Positions 6,548 to 13,639 of a DNA stretch of 39,172 bases are shown one piece after another. Origin of the DNA: a bacterium HR15. GTDB taxonomy: Bacteria > Armatimonadota > Fimbriimonadia > Fimbriimonadales > GBS-DC. The DNA lies in the NCBI GenBank assembly GCA_002898555.1, contig BEHR01000031.1, positions 1 through 39,172 on the forward strand, read 5' to 3'. A program made the position numbers and the translations under genes. The notes beneath the pieces were generated by a model. The model had not been told where the DNA came from. It ran no database searches and was given only the letters and a program-made list of their open reading frames with translations. Numbering within the stretch: position 1 is the stretch's first letter; each line of letters starts with the position of its first letter.

Positions 6548-8957
6548 GCTTTACCTTTTCGCTTGTGTTTATGTGGGAGCCCTCTTGACCCTATGGCTCA
6601 CGCCGCGTACGGTTTTAGGCGAGGGCTACCTTCCGCGAGCAGGATGGCAGTGGGTGCTCATGATTTGGCTGCTGCTGCCGCTTTTGGTTATGAACAATCG
6701 TTCGCCCATCCACGCACACGAAACAAAGTGGGCTGTTCTTGCCATAATCGGACTTATTTGGTCACCCACTTTGTCTATAAAAATCGGTTTACTTCTCTTA
6801 ACAGTTGCAGGCGTGCTGGCTTGGTCTTCTTGGCGCGGAGCCCAAGAGCTGGCAATTCGCTATCTTGAAATGGCGGGTCTCTGGATAGGCTTGATGTTCG
6901 GTATAAACATATATAACCATATTGCCGCGCGTCTGGACGGCATACCTTGGATCGGGTATGGCATCGCGCCGCTCCTCACCCTCTTGGGGCTACCGAATTG
7001 GGTGCAGGGCAATCAGGTGTTCGTGCATTATGAAGGCTTTACTTATCCTATGCTGCTCTCTTTAGATAAGTTTGGTGGAGCGTTTCCCTGGTTACTTGGG
7101 ATAGGTATTTTAGTGAGTGGCTACCAGAGGCGAATCCCCGTACCCTTGCTCGTCAGCGCCCTTTTATGGATCGGCTTCACGAGTATCGCCTATGCGCTCT
7201 TTATAACCACAGAATGGGTAGTTCAAGGGAACCAGTTACTCTGGTGGGACGAAACTTTGCTGGGTGGATTTTACGGTCTGGCAACAATCCCCGTCGCGTG
7301 GCTATTGCCAGCATCCCCCGTACCCAATCCGTCCACTCTGAAGTTGACCTCTCGGCAGTCACACGCTTGCACAGTCGCCTTGATCTTGGCAATATTTCTG
7401 ATAGTCACAGGTTGGCTCTGGGTGGATCCGGGTGTCCGCAAAGCAGGTACCATCCTCATAGATGAGTACTATAGTGATTGGGAATGGAGCGATGTGACTT
7501 TGAATACGCAAAGGTACGGAGTTCAAACAGTTTATAATTACTATTGTATGGTGGAGTTTTTCAAGCATTACTTCGCCCAAGTGGAACGCAACAACGAGCC
7601 GTTGAGTTATGAGAGACTGCGCTCCTATTCCGTGGTGATTCTCAAGACACCTACCCAGCCCTACCCCCCATCCGTGCGTGAAGCGTTACGGCGATATGTG
7701 GAAGAAGGGGGAAGCCTGTGGCTCATCGGAGACCATACCAATATCTTCGGAATGAATAATTATCTCAACACTGTGTTAGCACCGTGGAAGCTACGCTTAG
7801 AAGCGGACGCGGTGATTGACCCCGAGACGAATCGGCAACTCTATGCCCCCACCGCCATTGCTCATCCTGTGGTTCGCTCACTCCCCGTTTTTCTGTTTTA
7901 TACAGGGTGCTCGGTTCAAGCGCCCCTCGATTGGGGTACTTACGAGGTGATCTTATCTCCCCGCATGCTTCGCGATAAGCCTGACCTTGCCCAGAATACC
8001 TTCTTTGGCGATTTTGCACCCAGCCTTGCCGAGAGTGTTTGCCCGACAATCCAAGCGGTTGTGAAATACGCTGGCAAAGGGCGTGTGGGTATATGGTCGG
8101 ACAGCACATTGTTTTCGAATTTTGCGATTACTCTACCTGGCAAAATGGAGTTAGCCGTTGGCTTCCTGGACTTTCTGAATCGTCAAAATAGGTTTCCCCA
8201 GCTGCGCCTTATGTCTGTCGGCGCAGGCTGTTTACTTGCTCTCATTGGTTTTAGGGGGTTACGAACAGCCCATCACCTGGCCATTGTTGCTGTGTGGAGT
8301 GGCATTTTGGCAGGGACTGTATTCACTACATTTTGTTATTCCCAATTCTATCCTGCGCTTCAGCTGCATACACCCTTTGAAAAGATAGGCTTTCTTGAAG
8401 CGGAACCCACAGACCACCTACCCATCTTGAGACCCATCGATGACCCCTATCCCAACAGTTATCTTACCGCCTTCGTGGCGGCTTTGCGAGCAGGTAAATA
8501 TGCCGAGACCTGCTTCAAGATGTCCCAGGTCATGTCTTATCCCAGAGTGGTTGTCATACACGGACATCAAGTCATTGACTGGAAAACATTATCCGATTTC
8601 GTCCATGCAGGCAGGAAGCTCATTTTACTGGATGGTGGGGCGACGCCTGAAGCACTCGTGCAGGCAAGCCAGGTGTTCGGAATTCGCTATGTGCCGATGC
8701 CAGGTAAGACAGTTTTGAATTTGCAGGATGCCTCGATCCCGGTCGAGATAGCTGGCTATTTTCAATCAGGCATCCCCCTTTTGGTTGATTCCGAAAGACG
8801 CGCGCTTTTGATTGCCCACCAATTCGGACAGGGTAAAGTCTATCTAAGTACCACAGAAGCGCTTTTTTCGGACATGAGTTTAGGTGAGCCTTCTGATATC
8901 CCAAATGCAGCACAGTTTGCACTGCTAACGATATTATTTCAACTCTACGGGGATTGA
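6495..8957 (+). CDS. Polytopic membrane protein with paired GDHT-type soluble domains, paralogue B
   Basis: An 820-residue protein of unknown function, paralogous in layout to the preceding gene. The ATG at 6495 follows GGGAGGAG by a few bases and lies inside the previous gene (53-nt overlap), so translation is probably coupled. About nine hydrophobic segments occupy residues 1-320. A soluble domain contains VEEGGSLWLIGDHTNIFG (Asp 413, His 414), the motif shared with paralogue A, followed by an HPV segment and AGKGRVGIWSDSTLF. Two membrane helices and a second domain (IDWKTLSDFVHAGRKLILLDGG) close the protein. The shared invariant Asp-His-Thr in both paralogues hints at a functional site. 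It is the last gene of the unit; no strong terminator follows. Confidence 0.75.
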   Translation: MNQPFGFCWQLWRNNSHRLYLFACVYVGALLTLWLTPRTVLGEGYLPRAGWQWVLMIWLLLPLLVMNNRSPIHAHETKWAVLAIIGLIWSPTLSIKIGLLLLTVAGVLAWSSWRGAQELAIRYLEMAGLWIGLMFGINIYNHIAARLDGIPWIGYGIAPLLTLLGLPNWVQGNQVFVHYEGFTYPMLLSLDKFGGAFPWLLGIGILVSGYQRRIPVPLLVSALLWIGFTSIAYALFITTEWVVQGNQLLWWDETLLGGFYGLATIPVAWLLPASPVPNPSTLKLTSRQSHACTVALILAIFLIVTGWLWVDPGVRKAGTILIDEYYSDWEWSDVTLNTQRYGVQTVYNYYCMVEFFKHYFAQVERNNEPLSYERLRSYSVVILKTPTQPYPPSVREALRRYVEEGGSLWLIGDHTNIFGMNNYLNTVLAPWKLRLEADAVIDPETNRQLYAPTAIAHPVVRSLPVFLFYTGCSVQAPLDWGTYEVILSPRMLRDKPDLAQNTFFGDFAPSLAESVCPTIQAVVKYAGKGRVGIWSDSTLFSNFAITLPGKMELAVGFLDFLNRQNRFPQLRLMSVGAGCLLALIGFRGLRTAHHLAIVAVWSGILAGTVFTTFCYSQFYPALQLHTPFEKIGFLEAEPTDHLPILRPIDDPYPNSYLTAFVAALRAGKYAETCFKMSQVMSYPRVVVIHGHQVIDWKTLSDFVHAGRKLILLDGGATPEALVQASQVFGIRYVPMPGKTVLNLQDASIPVEIAGYFQSGIPLLVDSERRALLIAHQFGQGKVYLSTTEALFSDMSLGEPSDIPNAAQFALLTILFQLYGD

Positions 8958-9008
8958 TAAGGATATCAATGATTTCCCCTATCGAGGAGCTTGAAGCATC
9001 GCCTGCGC

Positions 9009-9051
9009 GGACACCCATGTCTGTCCCTACACGCCGGGCGGCTCACCCGCC
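9009..9051. repeat. REP-like palindromes in the intergenic gap
   Basis: Two small inverted repeats lie in the 160-nt gap: GGACA/TGTCC (9009-9026) and GGCGG/CCGCC around CTCAC (9037-9051). They resemble degenerate forms of the palindromic elements near 38781-38850 and could act as a weak terminator for the upstream operon. Only the base pairing is seen. Confidence 0.35.
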
Positions 9052-9084
9052 AATTGCTTGGACGATTTTCAAATAGCGGAGCGG

Positions 9085-9114
9085 TTGCATTGGTTGGCGA
9101 AGGCATGCCATAAT
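9085..9114 (+). promoter_or_regulatory. Promoter of the metal-transport genes
   Basis: TTGCAT (9085-9090) and CATAAT (9109-9114) are separated by 18 nt. The expected transcription start falls at or within a base or two of the ATG at 9121, so the message is probably leaderless. Confidence 0.55.
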
Positions 9115-9126
9115 TTAAGCATGCCT
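9101..9126. promoter_or_regulatory. Candidate operator palindrome over the -10 box and start codon
   Basis: AGGCATGC (9101-9108) and GCATGCCT (9119-9126) form a perfect 8-bp inverted repeat around CATAATTTAA. It covers the -10 box and the ATG, where a repressor would block transcription. Since the genes are for metal uptake, a metal-responsive repressor (DtxR/MntR or Fur/Zur class) is a reasonable guess, but the sequence is not one of the consensus sites I know. Confidence 0.5.
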
Positions 9127-10038
9127 AAATTTCGAGGGGAGCAGGCGGGGTTAACCGTTGCGCTGATGACCCTGGTGGGCTGCACGGCAAGACAGTTATC
9201 CGGCAAGCCCTTGGTGGTTTGCACCACGGGCATGGTGGCCGATTTGGCAAAGCGCGTGGGCGAGCCAGAGATTGCTGTCTATGCGTTGATGGGACCCGGC
9301 ACCGATCCCCACCTCTACAAGCCGACCGAAGGCGACCTACAACACTTGGCGAAGGCGAGGTTGGTGCTGTATAACGGGCTTCACCTGGAAGGCAAGATGA
9401 GCCTGATTCTGGAGCGGCTCGCGCGTGTGCGCCCCACGATCGCCGTCACCCAGGCTATTCCCGCCGAATTGCTGCGCTACCCTCCTGAAGCCGAAGGCAA
9501 ACCCGATCCGCATGTGTGGCACGATGTTTCCCTCTGGGTATATGCATTGCAGGGTGTGACCGATGCCCTTTGCGAACAGTTCCCACAGCATGAATCGCGT
9601 TTCCGCGCTCGCAGCACGGCCTATCGGGAGGAGCTCACGACGCTCCACGAATGGTGCAAAGCACAAATTGCTCAGATACCACCCCTACAGCGTGTGTTGA
9701 TTACCTCTCACGACGCTTTCAGCTATTTTGGACGCGCTTATGGATTAGAAGTGCGCAGCCTACAAGGCATCAGCACCCTCTCGGAATATGGGTTGCGCGA
9801 CCTGCAGGCATTAGCGGAGTTTATTGTGCAGCGGCATATTAAAGCGATTTTTGCGGAGACGAGTATTTCGCCCCGTGCGCTACAGGCAGTGATGATGAGC
9901 TGCCGACAGCGCGGGCACATCGTGAGGCTGGGCGGCACGCTCTACTCGGATGCACTCGGGCCGCCCGACAGCGATGCCGCCACCTATGTCGGCATGATTC
10001 GGCACAATGTGCGCACCATCGTGAAGGCCCTGAGGTGA
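9121..10038 (+). CDS. Zinc/manganese ABC transporter substrate-binding lipoprotein
   Basis: A cluster A-I (TroA/ZnuA/MntC) binding protein of 305 residues that delivers Zn2+ or Mn2+ to an ABC importer. The ATG at 9121 is preferred because the segment from MPKF through LVGC is a lipoprotein signal (lipobox LVGC), whereas the longer frame from 9058 puts a hydrophilic extension before it. The family's metal ligand motifs are visible: GTDPHLYKPTEGD (His 1), PDPHVWHD (His 2), SHDAFSYFGRAYGL, FAETSISPR (Glu) and LYSDALGP (Asp). The charged His-rich loop of many ZnuA proteins is missing, so zinc and manganese cannot be told apart. No ribosome site is visible. The ATPase gene follows 5 nt later; no permease gene is adjacent. 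Confidence 0.9.
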   Translation: MPKFRGEQAGLTVALMTLVGCTARQLSGKPLVVCTTGMVADLAKRVGEPEIAVYALMGPGTDPHLYKPTEGDLQHLAKARLVLYNGLHLEGKMSLILERLARVRPTIAVTQAIPAELLRYPPEAEGKPDPHVWHDVSLWVYALQGVTDALCEQFPQHESRFRARSTAYREELTTLHEWCKAQIAQIPPLQRVLITSHDAFSYFGRAYGLEVRSLQGISTLSEYGLRDLQALAEFIVQRHIKAIFAETSISPRALQAVMMSCRQRGHIVRLGGTLYSDALGPPDSDAATYVGMIRHNVRTIVKALR

Positions 10039-10043
10039 GAACG

Positions 10044-10772
10044 ATGCCCTTAGAGATACGCAACCTAACGGTGGTTTACAACGGCAAGCCGGCAATCCAC
10101 AACATCACCCTTACGGTGCGGGAGGGTGTGCTTACTGGGATGGTCGGACCGAATGGTGCGGGCAAAAGCACCTTGCTGAAAGCGATTTTGGGGCTGGTTC
10201 CCAGGGCAACAGGCGAAGTGTGGCTCAATGGACGCCCCATGGACAAGCCGCGTGGCGAAATTGCCTATGTGCCGCAGCGGGGGAGCGTCGAGTGGGACTT
10301 CCCCGTGAATGTGCTGGATGTGGTGCTGATGGGCACTTACGCGCGTCTGCCTATCGGGCGGCGCCCCGGCAGAGCAGAGCGTGAGTGGGCGATGGAGTGC
10401 TTGCGACAGGTTGAGCTGGAGGAGTTATGGCGACGGCAAATCGGGGAGCTGTCGGGCGGTCAACAGCAGCGGGTCTTTCTGGCGCGCGCACTGGCACAGG
10501 ATGCACCCGTCTACCTGCTGGATGAGCCGCTTGCAGGCGTGGATGCTGCCACGGAAGGGGTGATTATGGAGCAGCTGCACCGCTTGCGCGATCGGGGACG
10601 AATCGTGTTGATGGTGCATCATGACCTGCAAACTGTGCGCGATTGCTTCGACGAGGTCGCGCTGTTGAACGAGCATCTCATCGCGGTGGGCAGGGTAGAT
10701 GCCGTGATGACCCCTGAAAACTTACAACGCACTTACGGGGGCAAACTGGTCTTTCTGCAGGATATGGATTAG
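10044..10772 (+). CDS. ABC transporter ATP-binding protein, metal type
   Basis: A 242-residue ATPase of the ZnuC/MntB class that would energise metal import with the preceding binding protein. The ATG at 10044 follows a GGTGAG ribosome site that overlaps the upstream stop. Walker A is GPNGAGKST (about residues 35-43), the Q-loop is in AYVPQRGSVEWDFPV, the signature is LSGGQQQR, Walker B is VYLLDEPLAGVD and the switch His is in MVHHDL. QRGSVEWDFPV is characteristic of manganese/zinc transporter ATPases. The permease expected in the operon is absent; the next gene is convergent Hsp20. Confidence 0.9.
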   Translation: MPLEIRNLTVVYNGKPAIHNITLTVREGVLTGMVGPNGAGKSTLLKAILGLVPRATGEVWLNGRPMDKPRGEIAYVPQRGSVEWDFPVNVLDVVLMGTYARLPIGRRPGRAEREWAMECLRQVELEELWRRQIGELSGGQQQRVFLARALAQDAPVYLLDEPLAGVDAATEGVIMEQLHRLRDRGRIVLMVHHDLQTVRDCFDEVALLNEHLIAVGRVDAVMTPENLQRTYGGKLVFLQDMD

Positions 10773-10797
10773 GATGTGCTGCGCCTCATAATGATTT

Positions 10798-10830
10798 CCG
10801 GAGGTGCTTCCTTTTCGGAAGCACCTCCGG
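10798..10830. terminator. Bidirectional terminator hairpin
   Basis: A perfect 14-bp stem (CCGGAGGTGCTTCC with its complement) closes a 5-nt TTTTC loop between two convergent genes. There is no long U tract on either side, so efficiency is uncertain, but the placement fits a shared terminator. Confidence 0.75.
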
Positions 10831-10843
10831 CAGAGGAGGTCGG

Positions 10844-11326
10844 TTATTTCTCGACCTGCACCTGCACGACTTTCGGCTTGGCAGCCTCCGCTTTGGGCAG
10901 ACGAATCTGCAGGATGCCGTTGCGGTAGACTGCCTTCACTTTCTTCTCATCGATGGCAGTTGGCAAGGTGTAAGAGACGGTGAATTTGCCATAACCGCCC
11001 ATGCGGCTCACATAGTGAGCTGTTACATTCTCGCCCTCCATCAGTGGCTTACGCTCGCCCGACACCGTCACCGTGCCATCGGCAATCTCCACATGCAGGT
11101 TCTTCTCATCGACGCCGGGCACTGTGACGAACATCACAAACTCGTCGGGCGTCTCATACACATCCAGCGTGGGCGAGAATTCGATCGCCTCCGCCGTGCG
11201 GGCAGGTCGCAGATCGAAGAATCGGTTGAACAGCTCATCCATCTCGCGTCGGAACTGTTCCAGCTCCCGAAACGGATTCCAACTCACCAGCGCATTCTCT
11301 GGCTCGCGTCGCACCAGACCACGCAT
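10844..11326 (-). CDS. Small heat shock protein, Hsp20 family
   Basis: A 160-residue ATP-independent holdase chaperone that binds unfolding proteins. The N-terminal arm (WNPFRELEQFRREMDELFNR) is typical of bacterial Hsp20. The alpha-crystallin domain spans about residues 47-150 with DVYETPDEF, VPGVDEKNLHV, the VSGER strand, and the closing YRNGILQIRLPK with its G-x-L signature. The C-terminal I-x-I/V anchor appears as VVQVQV. AGGAGGTGA 7 nt before the ATG gives a strong ribosome site. No CIRCE-type inverted repeat is visible upstream. Confidence 0.95.
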   Translation of the reverse strand: MRGLVRREPENALVSWNPFRELEQFRREMDELFNRFFDLRPARTAEAIEFSPTLDVYETPDEFVMFVTVPGVDEKNLHVEIADGTVTVSGERKPLMEGENVTAHYVSRMGGYGKFTVSYTLPTAIDEKKVKAVYRNGILQIRLPKAEAAKPKVVQVQVEK

Positions 11327-11392
11327 CGTTCCTCACCTCCTTGTTTTGATTGAGTGTTTTTGTGGAAGGTCTCTTGAGTGCCTTCCGCTCAG

Positions 11393-11398
11393 GTTATA
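11393..11398 (-). promoter_or_regulatory. Possible -10 box for hsp20
   Basis: TATAAC on the minus strand lies about 67 nt upstream of the Hsp20 start codon. No convincing -35 is seen. Confidence 0.3.
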
Positions 11399-11428
11399 CG
11401 GAATCGGTGCCCAAAAAGTTCCCGGGCT

Positions 11429-12514
11429 TCACATCGTGCTGTAGGCGCGGATGAGGCTACCGGCACCGAGGACCGCTCCACGCAGGTGTGCGTGGGATTC
11501 TATCACCACCTCGTCATCCAAGATGCAATCTTCGAGGCGGCAACCGTCCCCGATTTTCACTTGTGCCCCTACAATACAGCCGTGCAGGGTGCTATTGCTG
11601 CCGATGGTGCTGCCTGCCCCTACTACTGTATAGCCACTGAGACGGACACGCGACTCGATGCATGCTGAGGCACCGATATGACAACCGGGTTCGATTTCAG
11701 CATCGGGTTCCACTTCGGCTTCGTGCATGAGCCAATAGCCGTCGGGAGTGCGCGTGCCGGGTGGGGCAAGCACGGTGCGCACTTCTCCGCTGAGCAGGGC
11801 GCGAGTGGCACGCATATATTGCGATGGTCGCCCAATATCGAGCCAGAAGCCGCGCCCTTCATAGCCATACACGGGGATGCCCTCACGCAGAATCTGGGGA
11901 TAGAACTCGCGCTCGATAGAGCAGGGGCGCAGCGGGATTCGCGCGATGAGTTCAGGCTCCAGGATATAGATGCCTGCATTAATGAAGTCGAAACCGTCCA
12001 TCGGCTCGCCTCGGTCGGCAGCGCGTTTCTGTTCCTCGGTGGGTTCAATAAATGCCTGCACGCGCCCATCGTCCGCCACCTGAATCACGCCATAAGGATG
12101 GGGGCGTTGTACACGATAAAGGGTGAGCGTTGCCTGCGCTCCTCGCTCCAGATGGCTGCGTACAATCGCGCCCATATCGAAGTCGGTGAGGATGTCGCCG
12201 TTAAACACGATACAGCGCATCGGGGGTAGACCCTCCACTGCGTTGCGAATCGCGCCCGCCGTGCCAAGCGGTTCCTGCTCCATCGCATAGCGCATGCGCA
12301 CCCCAAAACGCGAGCCATCGCCAAAGTGCGCCTCGATTCGGTCGGCTAAGTAGTTCGTGGCAAACACAATCTCCTCGGCGCCCGCCGCGCGAAGTTGCGC
12401 TACCTGATACTCCAGAAATGGGCGGTTCGCCACGGGAATAAGTGGTTTCGGTCGTCTTAGGGTCAGTGGGCGCAGGCGTGTGCCGAACCCGCCTGCAATA
12501 ATCACACCTCGCAT
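11429..12514 (-). CDS. Sugar nucleotidyltransferase (NDP-sugar pyrophosphorylase)
   Basis: A 361-residue enzyme that couples a sugar 1-phosphate to a nucleoside triphosphate. The N-terminal nucleotidyltransferase domain starts with the signature GGFGTRLRPLT and RPKPLIPVANRP, then has FNGDILTDFD with the metal-binding Asp. From about residue 255 the protein turns into hexapeptide repeats (CHIGASACIESRVRLSGYTV, VGAGSTIGSNSTLHG), a left-handed beta-helix as in mannose-1-phosphate guanylyltransferases and glucose-1-phosphate thymidylyl- or adenylyltransferases. The base and sugar specificity cannot be read with confidence; GDP-mannose or dTDP-glucose type is most likely. AGGAGG precedes the ATG. 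No sugar-pathway genes are adjacent. Confidence 0.9.
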   Translation of the reverse strand: MRGVIIAGGFGTRLRPLTLRRPKPLIPVANRPFLEYQVAQLRAAGAEEIVFATNYLADRIEAHFGDGSRFGVRMRYAMEQEPLGTAGAIRNAVEGLPPMRCIVFNGDILTDFDMGAIVRSHLERGAQATLTLYRVQRPHPYGVIQVADDGRVQAFIEPTEEQKRAADRGEPMDGFDFINAGIYILEPELIARIPLRPCSIEREFYPQILREGIPVYGYEGRGFWLDIGRPSQYMRATRALLSGEVRTVLAPPGTRTPDGYWLMHEAEVEPDAEIEPGCHIGASACIESRVRLSGYTVVGAGSTIGSNSTLHGCIVGAQVKIGDGCRLEDCILDDEVVIESHAHLRGAVLGAGSLIRAYSTM

Positions 12515-12540
12515 CGGCTTTCCCTCCTTGTGTGAGAGGG

Positions 12541-12546
12541 ATTGTA
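12541..12546 (-). promoter_or_regulatory. Probable -10 box for the nucleotidyltransferase gene
   Basis: Minus-strand GGGTACAAT has its -10 hexamer TACAAT about 27 nt upstream of the start codon. The GGG before the box recurs in other promoters of this window. No clear -35 is seen. Confidence 0.45.
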
Positions 12547-12574
12547 CCCGATGAAGGCACGGCGAACCGTTTGC

Positions 12575-13639
12575 TTAGTCGCCTATGCAGGCGCGATGGG
12601 GACGATAGCCTGCTTGTTCCGCCTCCTCACGACTGCGAAAATAGACCCGATTCTCCGGTTTGGGTAGCCCTTTGCAATCGGGCGTATGATACACTTTGCT
12701 CATCCGGTTGCCAATAAAAAGGGAAGCTCCAGCAGGTGTCGCTGGTGTAGGTGGCGATTTGCGTGTGGTGAAAACCTGTATTCGGTCGCCTTGTACCCGC
12801 AGGGTGATATCGCCCTGCAGGTCGGTGCGATAGACCGTGGCACCGGCTTTCCGCAATGCCTGCAACGCCTCCTTGTGGGGGTGCCCATACAGATTGCGTA
12901 AGCCGCAGGAGATAACGGCAATACGAGGGCGCACGCGGTTCAGAAAAGCGGCATCGGTGCCATTCGATGAGCCATGGTGAGCGACTTTAAGCACCTCCGC
13001 TCGCAGGTCCGCACCCTGCTGGTAAAGCCGTGCTCGCCCCGCACGCTCAATATCGCCCGTAAACAGCACCCGTACCTTACCATAGCGCAGACGCATCACG
13101 ATACTGGCGTTGTTCGCGTCGGAGTGGGTACCGCGCAGGAACGGCTTGCTCGGTGCAAACACCTCGATCAGGCAATTGGGCGCAGGGGTGGCGCGATAGC
13201 CTCGCTCTACCACGCGGAACTTCGCACCGCGGCGTTTGACCGCGCGGAGATAGTCCAGATAGATGGGCGAATCGTACACAAAGCCAGAATCCCATACCTC
13301 GCTGACGGGTAGCGTGTTGAGTATTTTAATGAACCCACCAATATGGTCGCTATGAGGGTGGCTGGCGACGAGGTAGTCGAGGCGTTGCACTTTCAGTTGG
13401 CGCAATTTGCCTATCAGCGCAGTGGCTGATTCGGGCGGACCGCCATCCACCAGCATGGTTTTGTTGTTGGGAAACCAGATGAGTGCGGCATCGCCTTGCC
13501 CGACATCGAAGAAAGTGATTTGCAGCACGCCTTTGGGCGGCGGCTGTAGCGCAGGCGACGAGGTGGAATGCGGCTGACAGCCTGTCAGCAACGCTGCAAG
13601 CAGTCCCAGACCATACACAAGCCAGCGTAGACGATTCAT
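12575..13639 (-). CDS. ComEC-like metallo-beta-lactamase lipoprotein with Ada-type C-terminal domain
   Basis: A 354-residue predicted lipoprotein (lipobox LLTGC). The body is the soluble metallo-hydrolase domain of ComEC/Rec2: FFDVGQGDAALI at about residue 43, the metal motif SHPHSDHIGG, FTGDIE, and KVAHHGSSNGT. In ComEC this domain accompanies DNA uptake, but stand-alone versions are of uncertain substrate (nucleic acid or phosphodiester). The last 45 residues (VYHTPDCKGL, EEAEQAGYRPHRAC) resemble the Ada-type metal-binding module often attached to such proteins and nucleases. The start overlaps the radA stop by 4 nt, so the gene is translated as the second cistron of radA. Confidence 0.85.
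   Translation of the reverse strand: MNRLRWLVYGLGLLAALLTGCQPHSTSSPALQPPPKGVLQITFFDVGQGDAALIWFPNNKTMLVDGGPPESATALIGKLRQLKVQRLDYLVASHPHSDHIGGFIKILNTLPVSEVWDSGFVYDSPIYLDYLRAVKRRGAKFRVVERGYRATPAPNCLIEVFAPSKPFLRGTHSDANNASIVMRLRYGKVRVLFTGDIERAGRARLYQQGADLRAEVLKVAHHGSSNGTDAAFLNRVRPRIAVISCGLRNLYGHPHKEALQALRKAGATVYRTDLQGDITLRVQGDRIQVFTTRKSPPTPATPAGASLFIGNRMSKVYHTPDCKGLPKPENRVYFRSREEAEQAGYRPHRACIGD

Noticed and set aside
9058-9120. N-terminal extension of the metal-binding protein from TTG 9058
   Set aside because: It would bury the lipoprotein signal behind 21 hydrophilic residues and lies over the promoter.
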